Shown here: one piece after another, positions 23,846 through 35,699 of the stretch
Numbering within the stretch: position 1 is the stretch's first letter
Layout of the letters: every line of letters starts with the position of its first letter
Source of the DNA: Atherix ibis
Taxonomy: Eukaryota > Arthropoda > Insecta > Diptera > Athericidae
Length of the DNA: 64,000 bases
NCBI GenBank assembly: GCA_958298945.1
Contig: OY282605.1
Coordinates: 117,610,267 to 117,674,266 of the forward strand
Direction of reading: 5' to 3'
Made by a program: the position numbers and the translations under genes
Notes under the pieces: generated by a model
Told to the model about the DNA's origin: nothing
Database searches by the model: none
What the model saw: the letters and a program-made list of their open reading frames with translations, nothing else

Positions 23846-25320
23846 GAGTGCGGCTATTTAGTCAAGAGTGTGAAATGAATTCTGTTTAAAACTACTGACT
23901 ACCTGCATAAATTGGCAGAACTCATACTTACCTGCCTACCTGTCTCTACCTGAAGACTATATGTCACCGTCCAGCCACTATGAAAATGATTCTAATTAAC
24001 GGAGCTCGTTGCCTTATAGTCTGATGTTCTTTTGTAGTCCAGAAAAGTATCGCATTCGCCATATTCTCTATGCGGAAAATAATAAATGATCGACAGTGTG
24101 GAATGTGGAATGCGCAACGATCATCAAATGTTGAGTTTCTTAAAAAAAAAGTTTTGATAGAAAAAATTCTTACGCACACTGATAAGCCTGGACTAATCGC
24201 CAGAGCTCTGCTTACCCAGAGTGTAAAGGGGGGTCCATGGCTAGATAGACAAGAACTGATTTTGCATCTTGCTCTCACAGCTAATAAACTTATAGTAATT
24301 TTCAACTTCTTATGTTCTACTTACGATTTGTTGACAACGCCCAAACGATTCGAAGCTGCTGTGTTCGGTTGGATCCCAATTGAGCTGCTGAGGTTGATAA
24401 AGAATTTTATCTTGTTTATGGTTGTGATATGGTCGTCGTAATTTTATCCTTTTTCACGGGAAAAATTGACAAAAAACTAGAAATTGAAATTGTCGGGAAG
24501 AAGAAAAAAAAACGAAACATTATAAAAAATCGTCCAAATCAGTTTGAGAATTTTTACCTGTTGCCGTGCAAACGATTCCAAATGTGATTATACACGAGTA
24601 ATCGTAGTTTTTTTTTCTGGATTGGTGGAGGTGGGGGAGGACGGACCTCATCTTCTCAAAGGAATCATTATTAACGGTCATTCTAGCGCTGCGGAGGCTT
24701 TGGAAAAATGCAAAGGTAGTCTAGAAGAGCTGTTTTGTTGTTTGCTGTGGACCATGACTAAATGTGGACGGCCGCGGCCAACTTTGTTTCCGATTTATTT
24801 ATTTTATTGCATGTTGCGGCTAGCCAGATATTCACAGTCCTACAGTCAACAAGCGGTCTTTTAAGTACGTTTACTTTCGACTAGCATTCTTATACGCTCC
24901 CGCCGCACCTCTGATTATGTGTATTGGGACCTGCTCTAGGTTCACAGTCCAAAGAGCTTATTAGAGACAATATGGTCCATCTTAGGTATGTGGTCCAGTA
25001 CACACACACACACACACAAGATATGTATTGTTAAGAGGCAGGAGGAACCTGTCGTTCCAATACTAGACTTGGTGTGGCTTTTACGGGAAATCTATAAAAG
25101 GATCGACAAGACATCAACTTGTCTCGTTTTTCATTTCTTCTAGAGTGCAGCGGAAAAGTAAGTCCTTGAAAAGGTTCAAATCCGATCCGATAGGTTATCG
25201 TCACTGAAGCGATGATATTGTTTACCACTTGTTGGACCTCAATAGCCTGGGAAATTTCATCTCATCATTAACAAGGAAATCTGAAAATCATTCCTTTCGA
25301 AGAATTCAGTTACCGAGAAA
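23846..25320. other. Less AT-rich region, unassigned
   Basis: Mixed composition from about 23,950 to 25,300. Open stretches occur on both strands (minus 23,964-24,305; plus 24,070-24,441; plus 24,544-24,864), but the first two overlap each other and none shows a motif I recognise. A (CA)n microsatellite lies at about 24,999-25,018. The patch may belong to a host gene or a decayed element; the sequence does not decide. Confidence 0.25.
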
Positions 25321-25860
25321 CGATTAGAATTGCCCATCGTACGTAATATATTATCGCGCAGTCGTCATCGCCGTCTTCGTTTTTTTCTCTCCTTAAAATT
25401 CTTTCTTATAAAATTTTTGTGTGTATCCTTTTTTGAGTATCGCTTTCAAATTGGTTTGATCCTTTATCTAATAATAATTTTGATTTTTTCTATAAAATTT
25501 GGACAATTTTTTCAATTTTTTTCTTATAAATTGTTGAAGGTCCTTCATTATTTTCAAAATCTTTCTTTTAATTTTGATGTCATTGTATTTTATTTTTTTC
25601 TTACATTTTTAGTCTATCTCACGTTGATCATTTATAAGATTGATAAATTGACAGATTTTTTAACAGCTTTTCTCTTTTATTGATTGAGTTTTTTTTTTAT
25701 TTATATTGTATTAAAAAGGAAGCAATAATTCTCTCTCAATTCAGTTTTTATTTAAAGAAAAATTTCTTCGCTGTTTTTTGTTGGTTTTTCTTTTTAAATT
25801 TTTTGAAAAATTAAACTTTTTTTGTTATTGTAAAAAGCAGTTTTTAAAAAAAAAAAAAAA
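25321..25860. other. T-rich low-complexity stretch
   Basis: Very T-rich. The plus ORF at 25,330-25,683 gives a Phe/Ile/Leu-rich translation typical of poly-T DNA and is not called as a gene. Confidence 0.5.
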
Positions 25861-28600
25861 ATTCAAAATGTCAATTTTTATAGGCATTTTTTTTGGTTAA
25901 AAGTAAAAATATTTCCGATAAAAAATTTAAAGAATACTCGTATTTTTACTACCGAAACTGTATTTTTTCTATCATTTTTTTTCAATTTTAATATATGTGA
26001 AATTTTTGAAGTATTTTTTCTCCTTTTTTTCCCATATAAACATTTTTAGTGACGCTAGTTTTTGTGCTTCTTTGCCTGCTAGATTCGTTGCTTGTTTTCA
26101 AGCTGGATTTTTTCCTTTTTGATGATTTTAGCCAACACACTTGCACACGAAGCTTGTTTTAAAGCTGGATTTCTAGCTGGTTTTAATGCTTGCGCAATGA
26201 CAGTTGAAATATCAACCAAATTATTTAATAAAATTGTAATATACCGTTATCTATTTTGTGATTCGAACAGTAAGGGACTGTCATTTGGCAGCTGTCTAAA
26301 TATAAAATTATCCAAGGGAGCTTTTGTTAAGTTTAAGATTGGCCATTTTAATGGCTTTTTTTGTTTGTTTTTTTATGGAAAATAATTTTTTTTTTCAATT
26401 ATAAATTTGATTTTTATTTTTGTAAAATTTTTAAAGTACTTTTTCTCGATATTTTTTCCTACAATATATTTTTAATCGAACAATCAAAAATTATTTTCTT
26501 AAAAGTAAGTTTATGCAAAATCTGCCGGATCAGTTGCTTGTTTTCAAACTGACTGTGGCGCTTGAATTTTATTTCAAGGTTTTTTATGCGTTGCGGCTTT
26601 ACACGATGCTTGTTTTAAAAATATGCTTACGGAGTGACAGTTCAAATGTCAACAAAAACAGACTACACCGCAATTTTACCAAAATAATTTAGTTTCTATA
26701 TTTCGCCGAATAATATACCAAAAATAAGATTTTTAATCAATTCCTTAATTTTTTTTATTTAACATAAAAAATTGATTAAAAAAAAATAAAGGGGTTATTA
26801 AAACTGTGCTTCGGAAATTCAGATTTCGATTAAAATTTTTATGTTATTATATTGCTCTGGGACTTTGGCATTTTGATGCATAATGACTCCCATTGAAATG
26901 GTCTCCACAAGTACTCCATGATTATGAGGTAATTTTTGATGACTTTTTCGCACATTTCGGGCAGTAATATTCGGTAATTGCGTGACGGATATTTGTTATT
27001 TTATAAATAAACTCTAAAGTTTGAAGATTGTCTGTGCGTAAACTATCAAAATATAGTCCAACGGCTTCTAATCACACAATTTTGGAGGCTAATTGACCAT
27101 CACGAAATCTGTAAATTACGTTTCCTAAGAACTTTTCTTGTAGTTTAGCCATAATTAGTCGTGTTTGGTTGATTGTGGCGCTGTTTTATTAAAACCAAAA
27201 TCAATTTAGTTAAATTCAAAGCAAAAAAAGTAGATTATTATGCGATCAAAGTGCTCCGAATTGACGGTAATGGTCGCGCCTCAATGACCGATGACATGTT
27301 TAGATCAGAATGTACTTCTCTACAGTCACTTGAGGATTCTCAGAGCCTCATTTATAGCAATTATGTTTATTTGACGCATCCACCCAGTGATAAATGGTTT
27401 TCATAGCTCTCTATTATTAATCTCTGTTTAAAAGGGAAAAGAGAAATGCGGGCTACGTACGAATCACTAATTTTGTAGAAGGCTTTTATAATTTTAACAC
27501 ATTTTTGTGTCCATGAGGATCTGTCTGCCTCTACATGTTAAATATCAAACCTAAAACTAAACAAATGTCACCTTGATTATAATAATAATTTTACAATATT
27601 ATAAAATTTGCTGACAATCGAACTGTCACTTCACTGCGCAACCATAAAAATCATCTAGAAATCCAACTTTAAAACAAGCATTGTGTGAAGACACGACGCA
27701 TAAAAAATCCTTCAGGAAAAATCAAGCGCCACAGCCAGCCTGAAAACAAGCAACGAATCTAGCAAGCAAAAACGCATGAAAAACTTACGTCGTGTGCAGA
27801 CTTTGCAAAAAAATTAATTTTAAGAAGAATAATTTTTGAATGTTAAATTAAAAATATATAATAGGAAAAAAAATCGAGAAAAACTGCTTCAAAAATTTCA
27901 CAAAAATAAATAAAAGCGAAACAATAATTTAAAAAAAAATATGATTTTCCGTAAAAAAAAAACATAAGAAAAAATAAAGATTTCGCTATAAAATGGCCAA
28001 CCATAAACTAAACATAGGCTACCTTCGATAAATTATATAGTTGAGAGGTGCCAAATGGCAGTCCCTTCCTGTCCGAATCACAAAATGGATAACGGTATAT
28101 TACAATTTTATTAAATAATTTGGTTGATATTCGAACTGTCACTTCACTGCGCAACCATAAAAACCAGTTACAAATTGAACTTTAAAACCAGTCACGTGTG
28201 AAGCCACAACGCATTAAAAAACCTTTAAAAAAATCAAGCGCCATAGTCAGCTTGAAAACAAGCATCATAGTCAGCTTGAAAACAAGTAACGAATCGAGCA
28301 GGCAAAAAGAAAAAACAAACTAACGTAATGTGCAGATTTTGCATAAACCAAATTCTATGAAATATAGATGTTCAATTAAAAATATTTTCAAAAATTTCAC
28401 AAAAATAAAAATCAAAATAATAACTTAAAAAAATGATTTTCAGTAAAAAAAAAAAATGTAAGAAAAAATAGAGTTTAAGCATTAAAATTGCTAATCTTAC
28501 ACTTAAAAAAGGTTACCTTGTATAAATTTTATATTTGACAGGCGTTAAAATTTATATTTGACAGGACGTTACTGTCCGAATCAGGAAGAGAATATTTTGT
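25860..28600. mobile_element. Foldback-like structure with dimeric inverted arms and a mariner core
   Basis: The left side carries two direct copies of a unit of roughly 400-500 bp (about 25,860-26,240 and 26,400-26,720). The unit has the words GTTGCTTGTTTTCAAGCTG, TGCTTGTTTTAAA, GACAGTT and AAATATCAACCAAATTATTT. The right side carries the same two units in reverse complement (about 27,590-27,800 and 28,080-28,330). Palindrome-bearing ends near 26,240-26,360 and 28,010-28,115 mirror each other, including ATACCGTTATC against GATAACGGTAT. The middle (about 26,800-27,420) is a decayed DD41D transposase on the minus strand. Tandem repeats inside inverted arms are the hallmark of foldback elements. 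Alternatively it arose by inverted duplication of a mariner plus flank. Confidence 0.65.
26800..27420 (-). pseudogene. DD41D transposase remnant in the foldback loop
   Basis: The minus strand, read from 27,400 down to 26,800, gives ENHLSLGG-like residues near the first-Asp block at about 27,395, and then a C-terminal half at about 27,150-26,870. That half shows the family's order of helices, including a LRTDNLQTLE-like segment and the tail near the GGGACTTTGGCATTTT word. Stops occur throughout and the region between the Asp motifs is shortened. The plus ORF at 27,173-27,406 is its antisense shadow. Confidence 0.5.
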
Positions 28601-29430
28601 ATAATACAAATTTTTTTAAAATAGAAATTATACTTTTTTTAATGTTTTCTTTCAGTAATTTTTTTTTTGGAATTTTTCTTGTAAATATTAAATTAAATTT
28701 CCATAATTAAATTCTTTACGTAATTTAAAAGAAACATTTCCCTTATCTTGAGTAGCTTTTTGGGAGCATATTATTATTTTTCTCAATATTATTATTGCTT
28801 ATACATTAAATTACAACAATTCGATTAAAAACAATGTTTTCCTGTATTATTATTATTTTAATTTTTGAATTTAACTTGAACTCCTACGCACTTTTATTAA
28901 GCCTATTACTTAGCAACAATCCAATTACCATAGGAAAAGTAGGAGGGGAGGGGAGGGGGCTCTTAAACACAATACGCTTAAAAAATATATTTAATTTACC
29001 TTTTTTTTTTAAAAGAAAAAAAAACAAAAATTTAAAAAAAAGCAGACTTTTACGAAAGTTATTATTTTACAGTTTATTTTGTGGGATATTTGATACTTAT
29101 TTGATGTAGTTGCGTCAAACCACTTATCCCGCCACCCCAAAAAAACAAACCATTTTAAACAATTTTGTTTTGTTGCTTCTCAATTATTTAAAATTTGCAC
29201 TCCAAAAAAAAAATACATTTCAAGATTATTTCAAATAAAAACATTCTCTTAAAAATCTGCAAGAATACAAAAAAGTTTTATGTAAAAAAAAAACAGTTGA
29301 AAAACCTCCCCAATAAAATGTTAAAATTTTCCAGAAGACCGAAAAATAGAAAAAAATTTAACACACATAAGCGAAGTGGCAGAATTTTTACTTTTTGAAG
29401 AGCCCAATGCGTTTGGAAGGAGCAATAATA
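28601..29430. other. AT-rich stretch, nothing recognised
   Basis: A/T runs with a G-rich tract at about 28,941-28,960. Short ORFs here are Lys- or Leu-rich and compositional. Confidence 0.45.
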
Positions 29431-30676
29431 CAGGGTGGTCCGTCTAGCGATTGCATTTTGAACCACTATTTATTTGAAGTACTTGAGTGTTAAATGTCAT
29501 TACGAATGGACAGATTGTTAGTTTAAAGTCGGAATTTTACAAAATGGTAATCCATACGCTTGAAGAAAAATGGGAAATATTGAGAACTTACTTCCATAGT
29601 GGTAAGTCTTCTACCCAAACTGTGAGAAATTTAAAAAAAAAAAAAATGAGCAAAGATCGAATGCCATCACGTCAACTTGTGGACAAATTCGTGAGGCGAG
29701 TTCGCGAAACTGATTTGTTGGCTGCCAAAGCAACTCGTTATCATCCATCAACATCAACTCGTCACCGTTCTCAGGAATTGAACATTTTTCGCACTTCTCT
29801 GTTGAGAATTTTGCACAAAGACCTCGGTATGAAAGCTTACAAAGTTCAATTAGTCCAACAACTAAAGCCGCATGACCATCCGATGCGTTTTCGGTTTGCC
29901 CAATGAGCTCAAGTGCAATTGGCCGAAGATAACCATTTTTATCGAAAAATCATCTTTTCGGATGAGGCCCATTTACACCTCGGTGGATATGTCAACAAAC
30001 AAAATTGTCGAATCTGGGGCTCAGAACATCCATACGTCATCATGGAAAAGCCGATGCATCCACAAAGAGTCACTGTTTGGTGCGGATTTTGGACTGTAGG
30101 CTCCATTAGCCCGTTTTTCTTCGAAAACGATGAAGCAGCCGCCATTACGGTCAATGGTGAGCGCTATCGTGGCATGCTCAACGAATTTTTGTTTCCAAAA
30201 GTTGAATAGAATGGCATGGACGACATTTGGTTTCAACAGGACGGGGCCACTTGCCACACAGCCAATGTAATAATCCAACTTTTGGGCACTGCTTTCGAAA
30301 ACCGAATAATCAACCGAAATTATGATGTCAATTGGCCGCTTCGGAGCTGTGATTTGAGCCCGTTGGATTATTTTCTGTGGGGAGCCGTTAAGGATAAATT
30401 ATACGCAAGCCATCCAGAGACAATTGAGACCTTGAAACATGAAATCAAAGTTGCCATTGAAGAGATACAAGCCCAGACAATCGAAAATGTACTGAAAAAT
30501 TGGGTCGAGCGAATGGGGTACTATAAGGCCAGCCGTGGCAGTTATTTAAATGATGTTGTGTTTCATTCTTAAATTTCAAGGTTCAATCATTTTAATAAAA
30601 CCGGAAATTTAAAAAAATATACACTAGTTTTTTTTTATTTACTTTTTAAATTGCAACTTTTAAATTGTCCACCCTG
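29431..30676 (+). mobile_element. Near-complete DD41D (rosa-type) mariner element
   Basis: The ends CAGGGTGG (29,431-29,438) and CCACCCTG (30,669-30,676) are inverse, each flanked by TA (29,429-29,430 and 30,677-30,678), the target duplication used by Tc1/mariner elements. At 1,246 bp it is close to the usual mariner size. The TIR identity visible by eye is short, about 8-10 bp, so the ends have drifted or are naturally short. One transposase gene fills the interior in one frame with two stops. This is the best preserved member of the dominant family in the window. Its ends differ from the palindrome-bearing ends at 10.2, 40.8, 47.7 and 49.9 kb, so it belongs to a different subfamily. Confidence 0.92.
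29544..30572 (+). pseudogene. DD41D mariner transposase, two in-frame stops
   Basis: Transposase that would bind the element's ends and cut and paste it by a DDE/D nuclease. The frame from ATG at 29,544 (MVIHTLEEKWEILRTYF) stays in phase to TAA at 30,570-30,572 but meets TGA at 29,904-29,906 and TAG at 30,207-30,209. An N-terminal helix-turn-helix region is followed by RTSLLRILHKDLGMKAYK. The first Asp (FSDEAH) is codon 29,961-29,963, the second (QQDGATCH) 30,240-30,242 and the third (SPLDYFLWG) 30,366-30,368. That gives 92 and 41 residues between them: DD41D. The C-terminus ends in SYLNDVVFHS. The stretch before TSTRHRSQ looks shorter than in relatives, which suggests a small in-frame deletion. 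An upstream ATG at 29,487 is in frame but probably not the start. Confidence 0.9.
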
Positions 30677-31877
30677 TACGAATTTAAAGAGTCCAAATGC
30701 CCAATAGCGCCTATAAAAATAAATAACAAAACTTCTGAGAGAATCCACGCTATCTTGTCGAATTAATTTCAACAACCAAAAAAAACAAGCGAAAAAAAGC
30801 TTTAAGCTCTCTTTTCACTCTTCTGCAAATAAGCTTACAATTATTGCTTGTTAATTCTTTTTTAGGCTTCACTGTAATTTTTTCTTTTTGGATATCTTTT
30901 TTCTTTTTCTTTTCCATGTGATTGTTGTGTTTTTTCTTTGTTTTTTTTGCGGTATTTTCTTTACACAATTTGTTCTGTACTGTCCGATGATGATGACAGT
31001 GGCGGTGCTATAATGTGGACATCTTTAATTCTTGGTCTTTCGCACAATATTCTCTGTTCCTCTCCCCCTTGCCATTTAATATAGAGTTTTTCACATTTGT
31101 TTGTTAAACAAATTTAATATTATTGTTGTTATTTTTATTACTTTACACACAATCAATCATTCAATCCATAAATCACCTGAGATGATGTTTAACATGGTAA
31201 ATATTGAAATAAAAATAAAAACAAATATTTTTAGCAGGCAAAAATAGACGCAAAAGGCAAATTATTTAATATTTGCCCAAAAAAAATATATATAATAAAT
31301 TTTTTAAAGAACTTTTCCGTTTTTTTCTGTACAAAATAAAAAAATCACACACCTCACATACGATTCGAAAAATGAAAATAAATAAAAATTTATGTTTACC
31401 TAAAAGTTAGTTTAGTACAAAACTATTTTTGACAATTTAAAAAGTCCTAAGAATTTGTTTGTTAAAAATGGATTTTTAAGGTGAGAACAATTTCCCAATT
31501 AGAATTTTTTTTTATTCTCATTTATTATGTGAAATTTACCATAAAAAAAATTCTCTCTCAACCATATTATTGTAATTCCTTAAACTGTGTTAGGTTAATT
31601 TATTATAGGCAAAATTTTCCATGACAGTACATCTGACTTTTTAATCGTAAACGTCAGATTTATGTCAAATTGGGTCAACGCAAAAGTCAAACAAATTCAC
31701 ATTTTTAAAAAAAAAAAATTATTCATTCACACAAAATTTCTCGCAGTAGATTCTACCTAACCTGTTGGGACCATACCTCCTGATTATTTTTGACCTCGAA
31801 GATTAAAAAGTTCACGAGGTATTAAAATCCACTAGGTCGTATTGCGGGTGCTGCTGAGTATCTTAGGGTAGTAAGGC
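30677..31877. other. AT-rich stretch, nothing recognised
   Basis: A/T-rich, with a T-rich stretch near 30,860-30,960 whose minus-strand translation is Lys-rich. No element or exon was supported. Confidence 0.45.
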
Positions 31878-32118
31878 TTAGACCATTTTTAAATCTAGAC
31901 TCAGAATCTTCTGAAGCGATGTTCTGGTAATGCCTAGTTGAGCAGTTCGACGACATGTAGAGGACACAATGTTCAACCGCTGCGTCAGTGCTGACAGTAC
32001 GTTTAGGAACTCGAACAAATAGATGGCCGACTGATTCAGTTCTTCCAAACCGGGCGATTCCAATTATGTCATCGCTAGAGGCTACTCTGACTTTAAAATG
32101 TTGGCGATACATAGTCAA
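31878..32118 (-). pseudogene. DD41D mariner N-terminal fragment
   Basis: On the minus strand one frame reads RRTAQLGITRTSLQKILSLD, the conserved linker helix found before the catalytic core in this transposase family (compare RTSLLRILHKDLG in the 29.5 kb copy). Only this part is present; no Asp motif follows at lower coordinates. A second frame is also open over 98 codons, but its protein matches nothing I recognise. Confidence 0.6.
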
Positions 32119-33060
32119 GGTCCATTGTTGACGGTCCTTAGGGTCTTGACAATGTCAAACCGTTCCGCCGAAGACTTGGGGGCCTCTGAGTCCGAGTTTG
32201 CATTTACAACAGATTACTCTAAATTTGGAGCGATCTTCCTTTCGTGTTCCGGTAGGAACGCCTACCAGAATTTCAGGGTTCGCACCCTGGTAGGTTCAAG
32301 CACTGTTAGGCAAAACATTCACATAATGGGACGGTATATCCACTGTCGGATATCTTCTTGTGCCCCTGTTTACCCACTTGCCATCATTGGGATGATAAAC
32401 TGATGTATTCTTAACATGCCGCCGCGGGGCTACGGTTCCCTGCACAGTAGTAACATCGAAGATTATGTTCACAATTTTCGGTCGAAATCATTTAGACTCT
32501 GTTGACTGTCAGCATGTAGTTTCCTCCATGTTGTTATCAGTTGCGATCCTTACTCCAAAAAGGACAACCTTTAAACTCTTTCAAAGCTATAATCTCCGAT
32601 CTGTATGCGACTAGTGCTAATTGATGTTGTCTTCGACGCCGACGATGCCACCATGTACTTAGTTTTGCATTCCTTTATTATGCAGCCCAAAAATTTTCAC
32701 GGCCGACTCAACAGCTGATCACCGGCGAAAACTGAGAAGCCAAAGGCAAGCCTCAAATATCACACCACGCACAGACGAATCAGCGAAAAGCTGCAGATCG
32801 AGAACTACCAAAATTTTTCAGTCCACAAAGACACAAAAATCTGCAAACATGCGCAGATGTGTGCTGACGACTTTGGGACAGATTCTACTGACAAATCTGC
32901 AAATATCGTAGAGCGTGTACTACCAAAATTTTCCGATGTCTACAAGCTGTCGTTTGCACATATATGCATAAATTTCCAGTAACGTCACGTCTGCAGACAG
33001 GTTTGTGTATAGAGTCAGGATGATGCCAGGTTGGTGTATAGGGAAATCATGAGAACAGTG
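32119..33060. other. Less AT-rich region, unassigned; short hairpin
   Basis: Mixed composition. On the minus strand a frame read through stops gives words such as YHPNDGKWVNRGTRRYPTVD and VICCKCKLGL, which could be a decayed retroelement or host exon but match no family I know. CAGGGT and ACCCTG at about 32,275-32,290 form a 6 bp hairpin. Around 32,800-32,960 the words CTACCAAAATTTT and AAATCTGCAAA each occur twice. Confidence 0.25.
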
Positions 33061-33061
33061 G

Positions 33062-33155
33062 TGTTATCGATACTAGGAACATTCATACTGAAAAATCTGG
33101 TATATAACTGGTATTAGGTGACACATGCATGGTATTCAACGTAGTATCGATAACA
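33062..33155. repeat. 12 bp perfect inverted repeat, 70 bp loop
   Basis: TGTTATCGATAC (33,062-33,073) and GTATCGATAACA (33,144-33,155) are exact reverse complements. It could be the ends of a very small element or a regulatory palindrome; no target duplication is evident. Confidence 0.6.
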
Positions 33156-33236
33156 GATGTGTGTCCCTAGCTTAAATAGTTGATAACGAAAAAGAATGAA
33201 TGATCGAAAAATTTCATATTGACCTACAAAATTTCT

Positions 33237-33880
33237 TTTGGGACAAATAAAGGTATCCGATTAGAAGCTAAATATTTAGTCATTAAGTAGAATAAATCGA
33301 TAGAAAATTTATAAACCAAGCCTAGGAGACCTACGAAATATTTACGAAATCTTAGGACAATTCTAAAACTAACAGACGATGTACGTAAGAAAAGCTATCT
33401 TTACTTCAAGCATTTGTCATCCTTATAGGTGAGCGGGATTACTGTGGATTATTCGGTCTAATTTAATGTATAAAAGTCAAACCAAATATTTGACAATAAA
33501 TTGTGTGTCTAATCACCAAAAATTTAAAAATATTCTCGATGATGACAGAAGAGCTAAAGTTTTGGGACAAATTAAGAGATTCATTGGGAGGCTAAATATT
33601 TACTCACCAAGTAGGATTATAGATGGCTATTTTTAAATTTGTAGGTTTACTCGATGGGATGATCAACGACCAGACCTAAAAAATTTTAGGACAATTCTAA
33701 AACTATCAGAAGCTGTCCCTCTAGACCTTGACGTCAAGCATTTGTCATCCATATAGGTAAGCGGGATTACTGTGGATTAGGCGGTCTAATGTAGAAAATT
33801 CTAACTAAGCAATTCACAATAAATTGCGTCTGATCACAAGCAATTCAAGTACACTTTCGGATAATCTATTTATAAATGCA
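33237..33880. repeat. Two tandem copies of about 326 bp
   Basis: TTTGGGACAAAT starts at 33,237 and 33,561; GGGATTACTGTGGATTA starts at 33,435 and 33,763. The copies share many words in order (CTAAATATTTA, AGGACAATTCTAAAACTA, CAAGCATTTGTCATCC) with moderate divergence. No coding content seen. Confidence 0.8.
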
Positions 33881-35150
33881 ATGCCATTCATACTTCCGTA
33901 TCGATTTCCCCTTCCTCCGTGAGTAGGAGTTTTTCCGTGTTAGGTGCTCTGATACTCCGTCTACTCCCTCAATGCCCCGATTACTTATCATTTTCTTTCA
34001 AACTGAACACGTTCTATTTGAATACGAACTGTGAAATTATTCATTCTGTGGCATTGATTACTTGATACGAGAATCTTTTTTTTTTTTTAGATTTCTTTTT
34101 TTTTTTTTTAAGTATAAAATGAAATTTTTCACGTTTTAGTCAGAGAATAATCGGTCGCTTGTCACAATAGTGCTGCCGCGATTATTACGTCAATTTTACC
34201 AAGCACGACTACAACGGAACACTTTTTTGTGGGTCTGAAAAATCGCTCAGGGTACAAACACATCCAGACGATAGTGTTACGTTTGGCAAGTGTGAAAATT
34301 GTCAATTTTATCGATGAAACATTGAATTGGTATGCGAGCGATTGAGAAGAAGATGAAATTTGCAGTGTGTTAACTGAAATGATTTTTTTTTTGTTTGCAC
34401 AAAAAACTTTACTATTTATAGGGGACATAAATGGCGATTCTCATTTCAGTTAACACACAAAAGAAGTGTTGAAGTTTGGCTGAGAGCGAGAGAAAAGGAG
34501 GCCTAAGATTGCGTGGACTTTTATTACACATATACGACGCACATCTGATCGTGCGAATGTGGTGGTGGATTATAATTTTTCACCTTGTTTCCACTGATGC
34601 TGAGCAAGTACATATTTTTATCAGGAATGCGATAGAAGATAAGATGACTTTTGGGTCCATTTCTTTTCGTAGCTGATCTTATCTTAAATAAAATTGAAAA
34701 TATTTCGTAACAAAGCCTGATCAGCAGTTTAGTTTTGAAGATTTCTTGTCAGTTTCAGTATCGAAGCAACTCTTTTAGAGGTCAATATATGTGCAATTTT
34801 TTTTAGGCATGCCTAAATTATAGTCCGAACAATTTTTTTATACAGTATTTAAATTGTATTTTTTTAAACTTGAATTTAAAATATTTCCACATAATAACAT
34901 AATTGGAAGCTTTATATCCGAAATAAATCGCATTTTATTTTTCCACCTCGAACTCAGACAATGTTTTAATCGATTTTTTATAAATTTCTTCCAAAATCGA
35001 GAAAGTATTAATGACCTAAAAAATGGGACAGAATTTTGGCAAATTTTAATAAAGAAAATTTCATTTAAAATGGTATAAAAAGACATGTTTTTTGTTATTT
35101 ATTAAAATAACATCGTGCCATCTAACTATCAATCAAAAGCTGACCCAGCA
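33881..35150. other. Mixed AT-rich stretch, nothing recognised
   Basis: Short ORFs on both strands without motifs. TCATTTCAGTTAACACAC at 34,441-34,458 recurs in reverse complement near 34,367-34,382, forming a weak inverted pair about 60 bp apart. Confidence 0.35.
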
Positions 35151-35159
35151 GTCGTCGAT

Positions 35160-35690
35160 TTCATTGCTTCCTCTTTTTAAGGCAAGCTTTTTATAGAGTC
35201 TGGCATCCGGGATAACTCTGCAAACTCAATAGAATTCTTCGTTCCACCCATTTCGTAGTCCTAAAATAATTTTTTTTTTTCCAACCGATATTTCCAAGTA
35301 AATGAAGCTAACGAACTATCAAATATTTCTCTGATATTCGTTGGTATTCCACAGGGAAGTTTACTTGGGCCCGTGCTCTACAATATTCAAACATCCGATA
35401 TTCCAATCTGTTTTAACACCTTTCCAACCTATTCAGATCATTTGGCCCTGCCTTCAATCCAGTGAAAATCCCTAACTTGCTTCACAAATTCAAATCCTCT
35501 AGAACTGGTTTAACAAGTGAACTAACGAAAATTTGTCCGCCATGCACCACCTTTTCCTATACATCTTAATGATAGTGAAATACCATAACAGATTGAAATT
35601 CGTAAAAGACTGCAAAGTACTTTTGTACAGTCTCCTACTGAAACGTATATGGACTTACAGAATAGAACTCTGGAGGCTCTACTAAGCCTC
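35160..35690 (+). pseudogene. Jockey-type non-LTR reverse transcriptase fragment
   Basis: On the plus strand, about 35,280-35,430 reads NRYFQVNEANELS, then GIPQGSLLGPVLYN and TSDIPICFNTF. This is the conserved RT block of Jockey-clade retrotransposons just before the catalytic YADD box. The box itself appears decayed (TYSDHLAL). A later block at about 35,620-35,680 reads LLYSLLLKRIWTYRIELW, matching the region after the RT domain. The frame is broken by stops and a deletion joins the two blocks. A dead, 5'-truncated scrap ending next to the mariner fragment at 35.7 kb. Confidence 0.7.
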
Positions 35691-35699
35691 CAGTTTTTG

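Noticed and set aside
24070..24864. Two ORFs considered as receptor-like or retroelement proteins
   Set aside because: No recognisable motif, and the first overlaps an ORF on the other strand; left as an unassigned region.
25330..25683. 117-codon ORF with apparent membrane segments
   Set aside because: T-rich composition explains the hydrophobic translation; no motif seen.
32250..32300. tRNA T-arm-like hairpin (CAGGGTTCGCACCCTG)
   Set aside because: No D-arm, anticodon arm or acceptor stem can be drawn around it.
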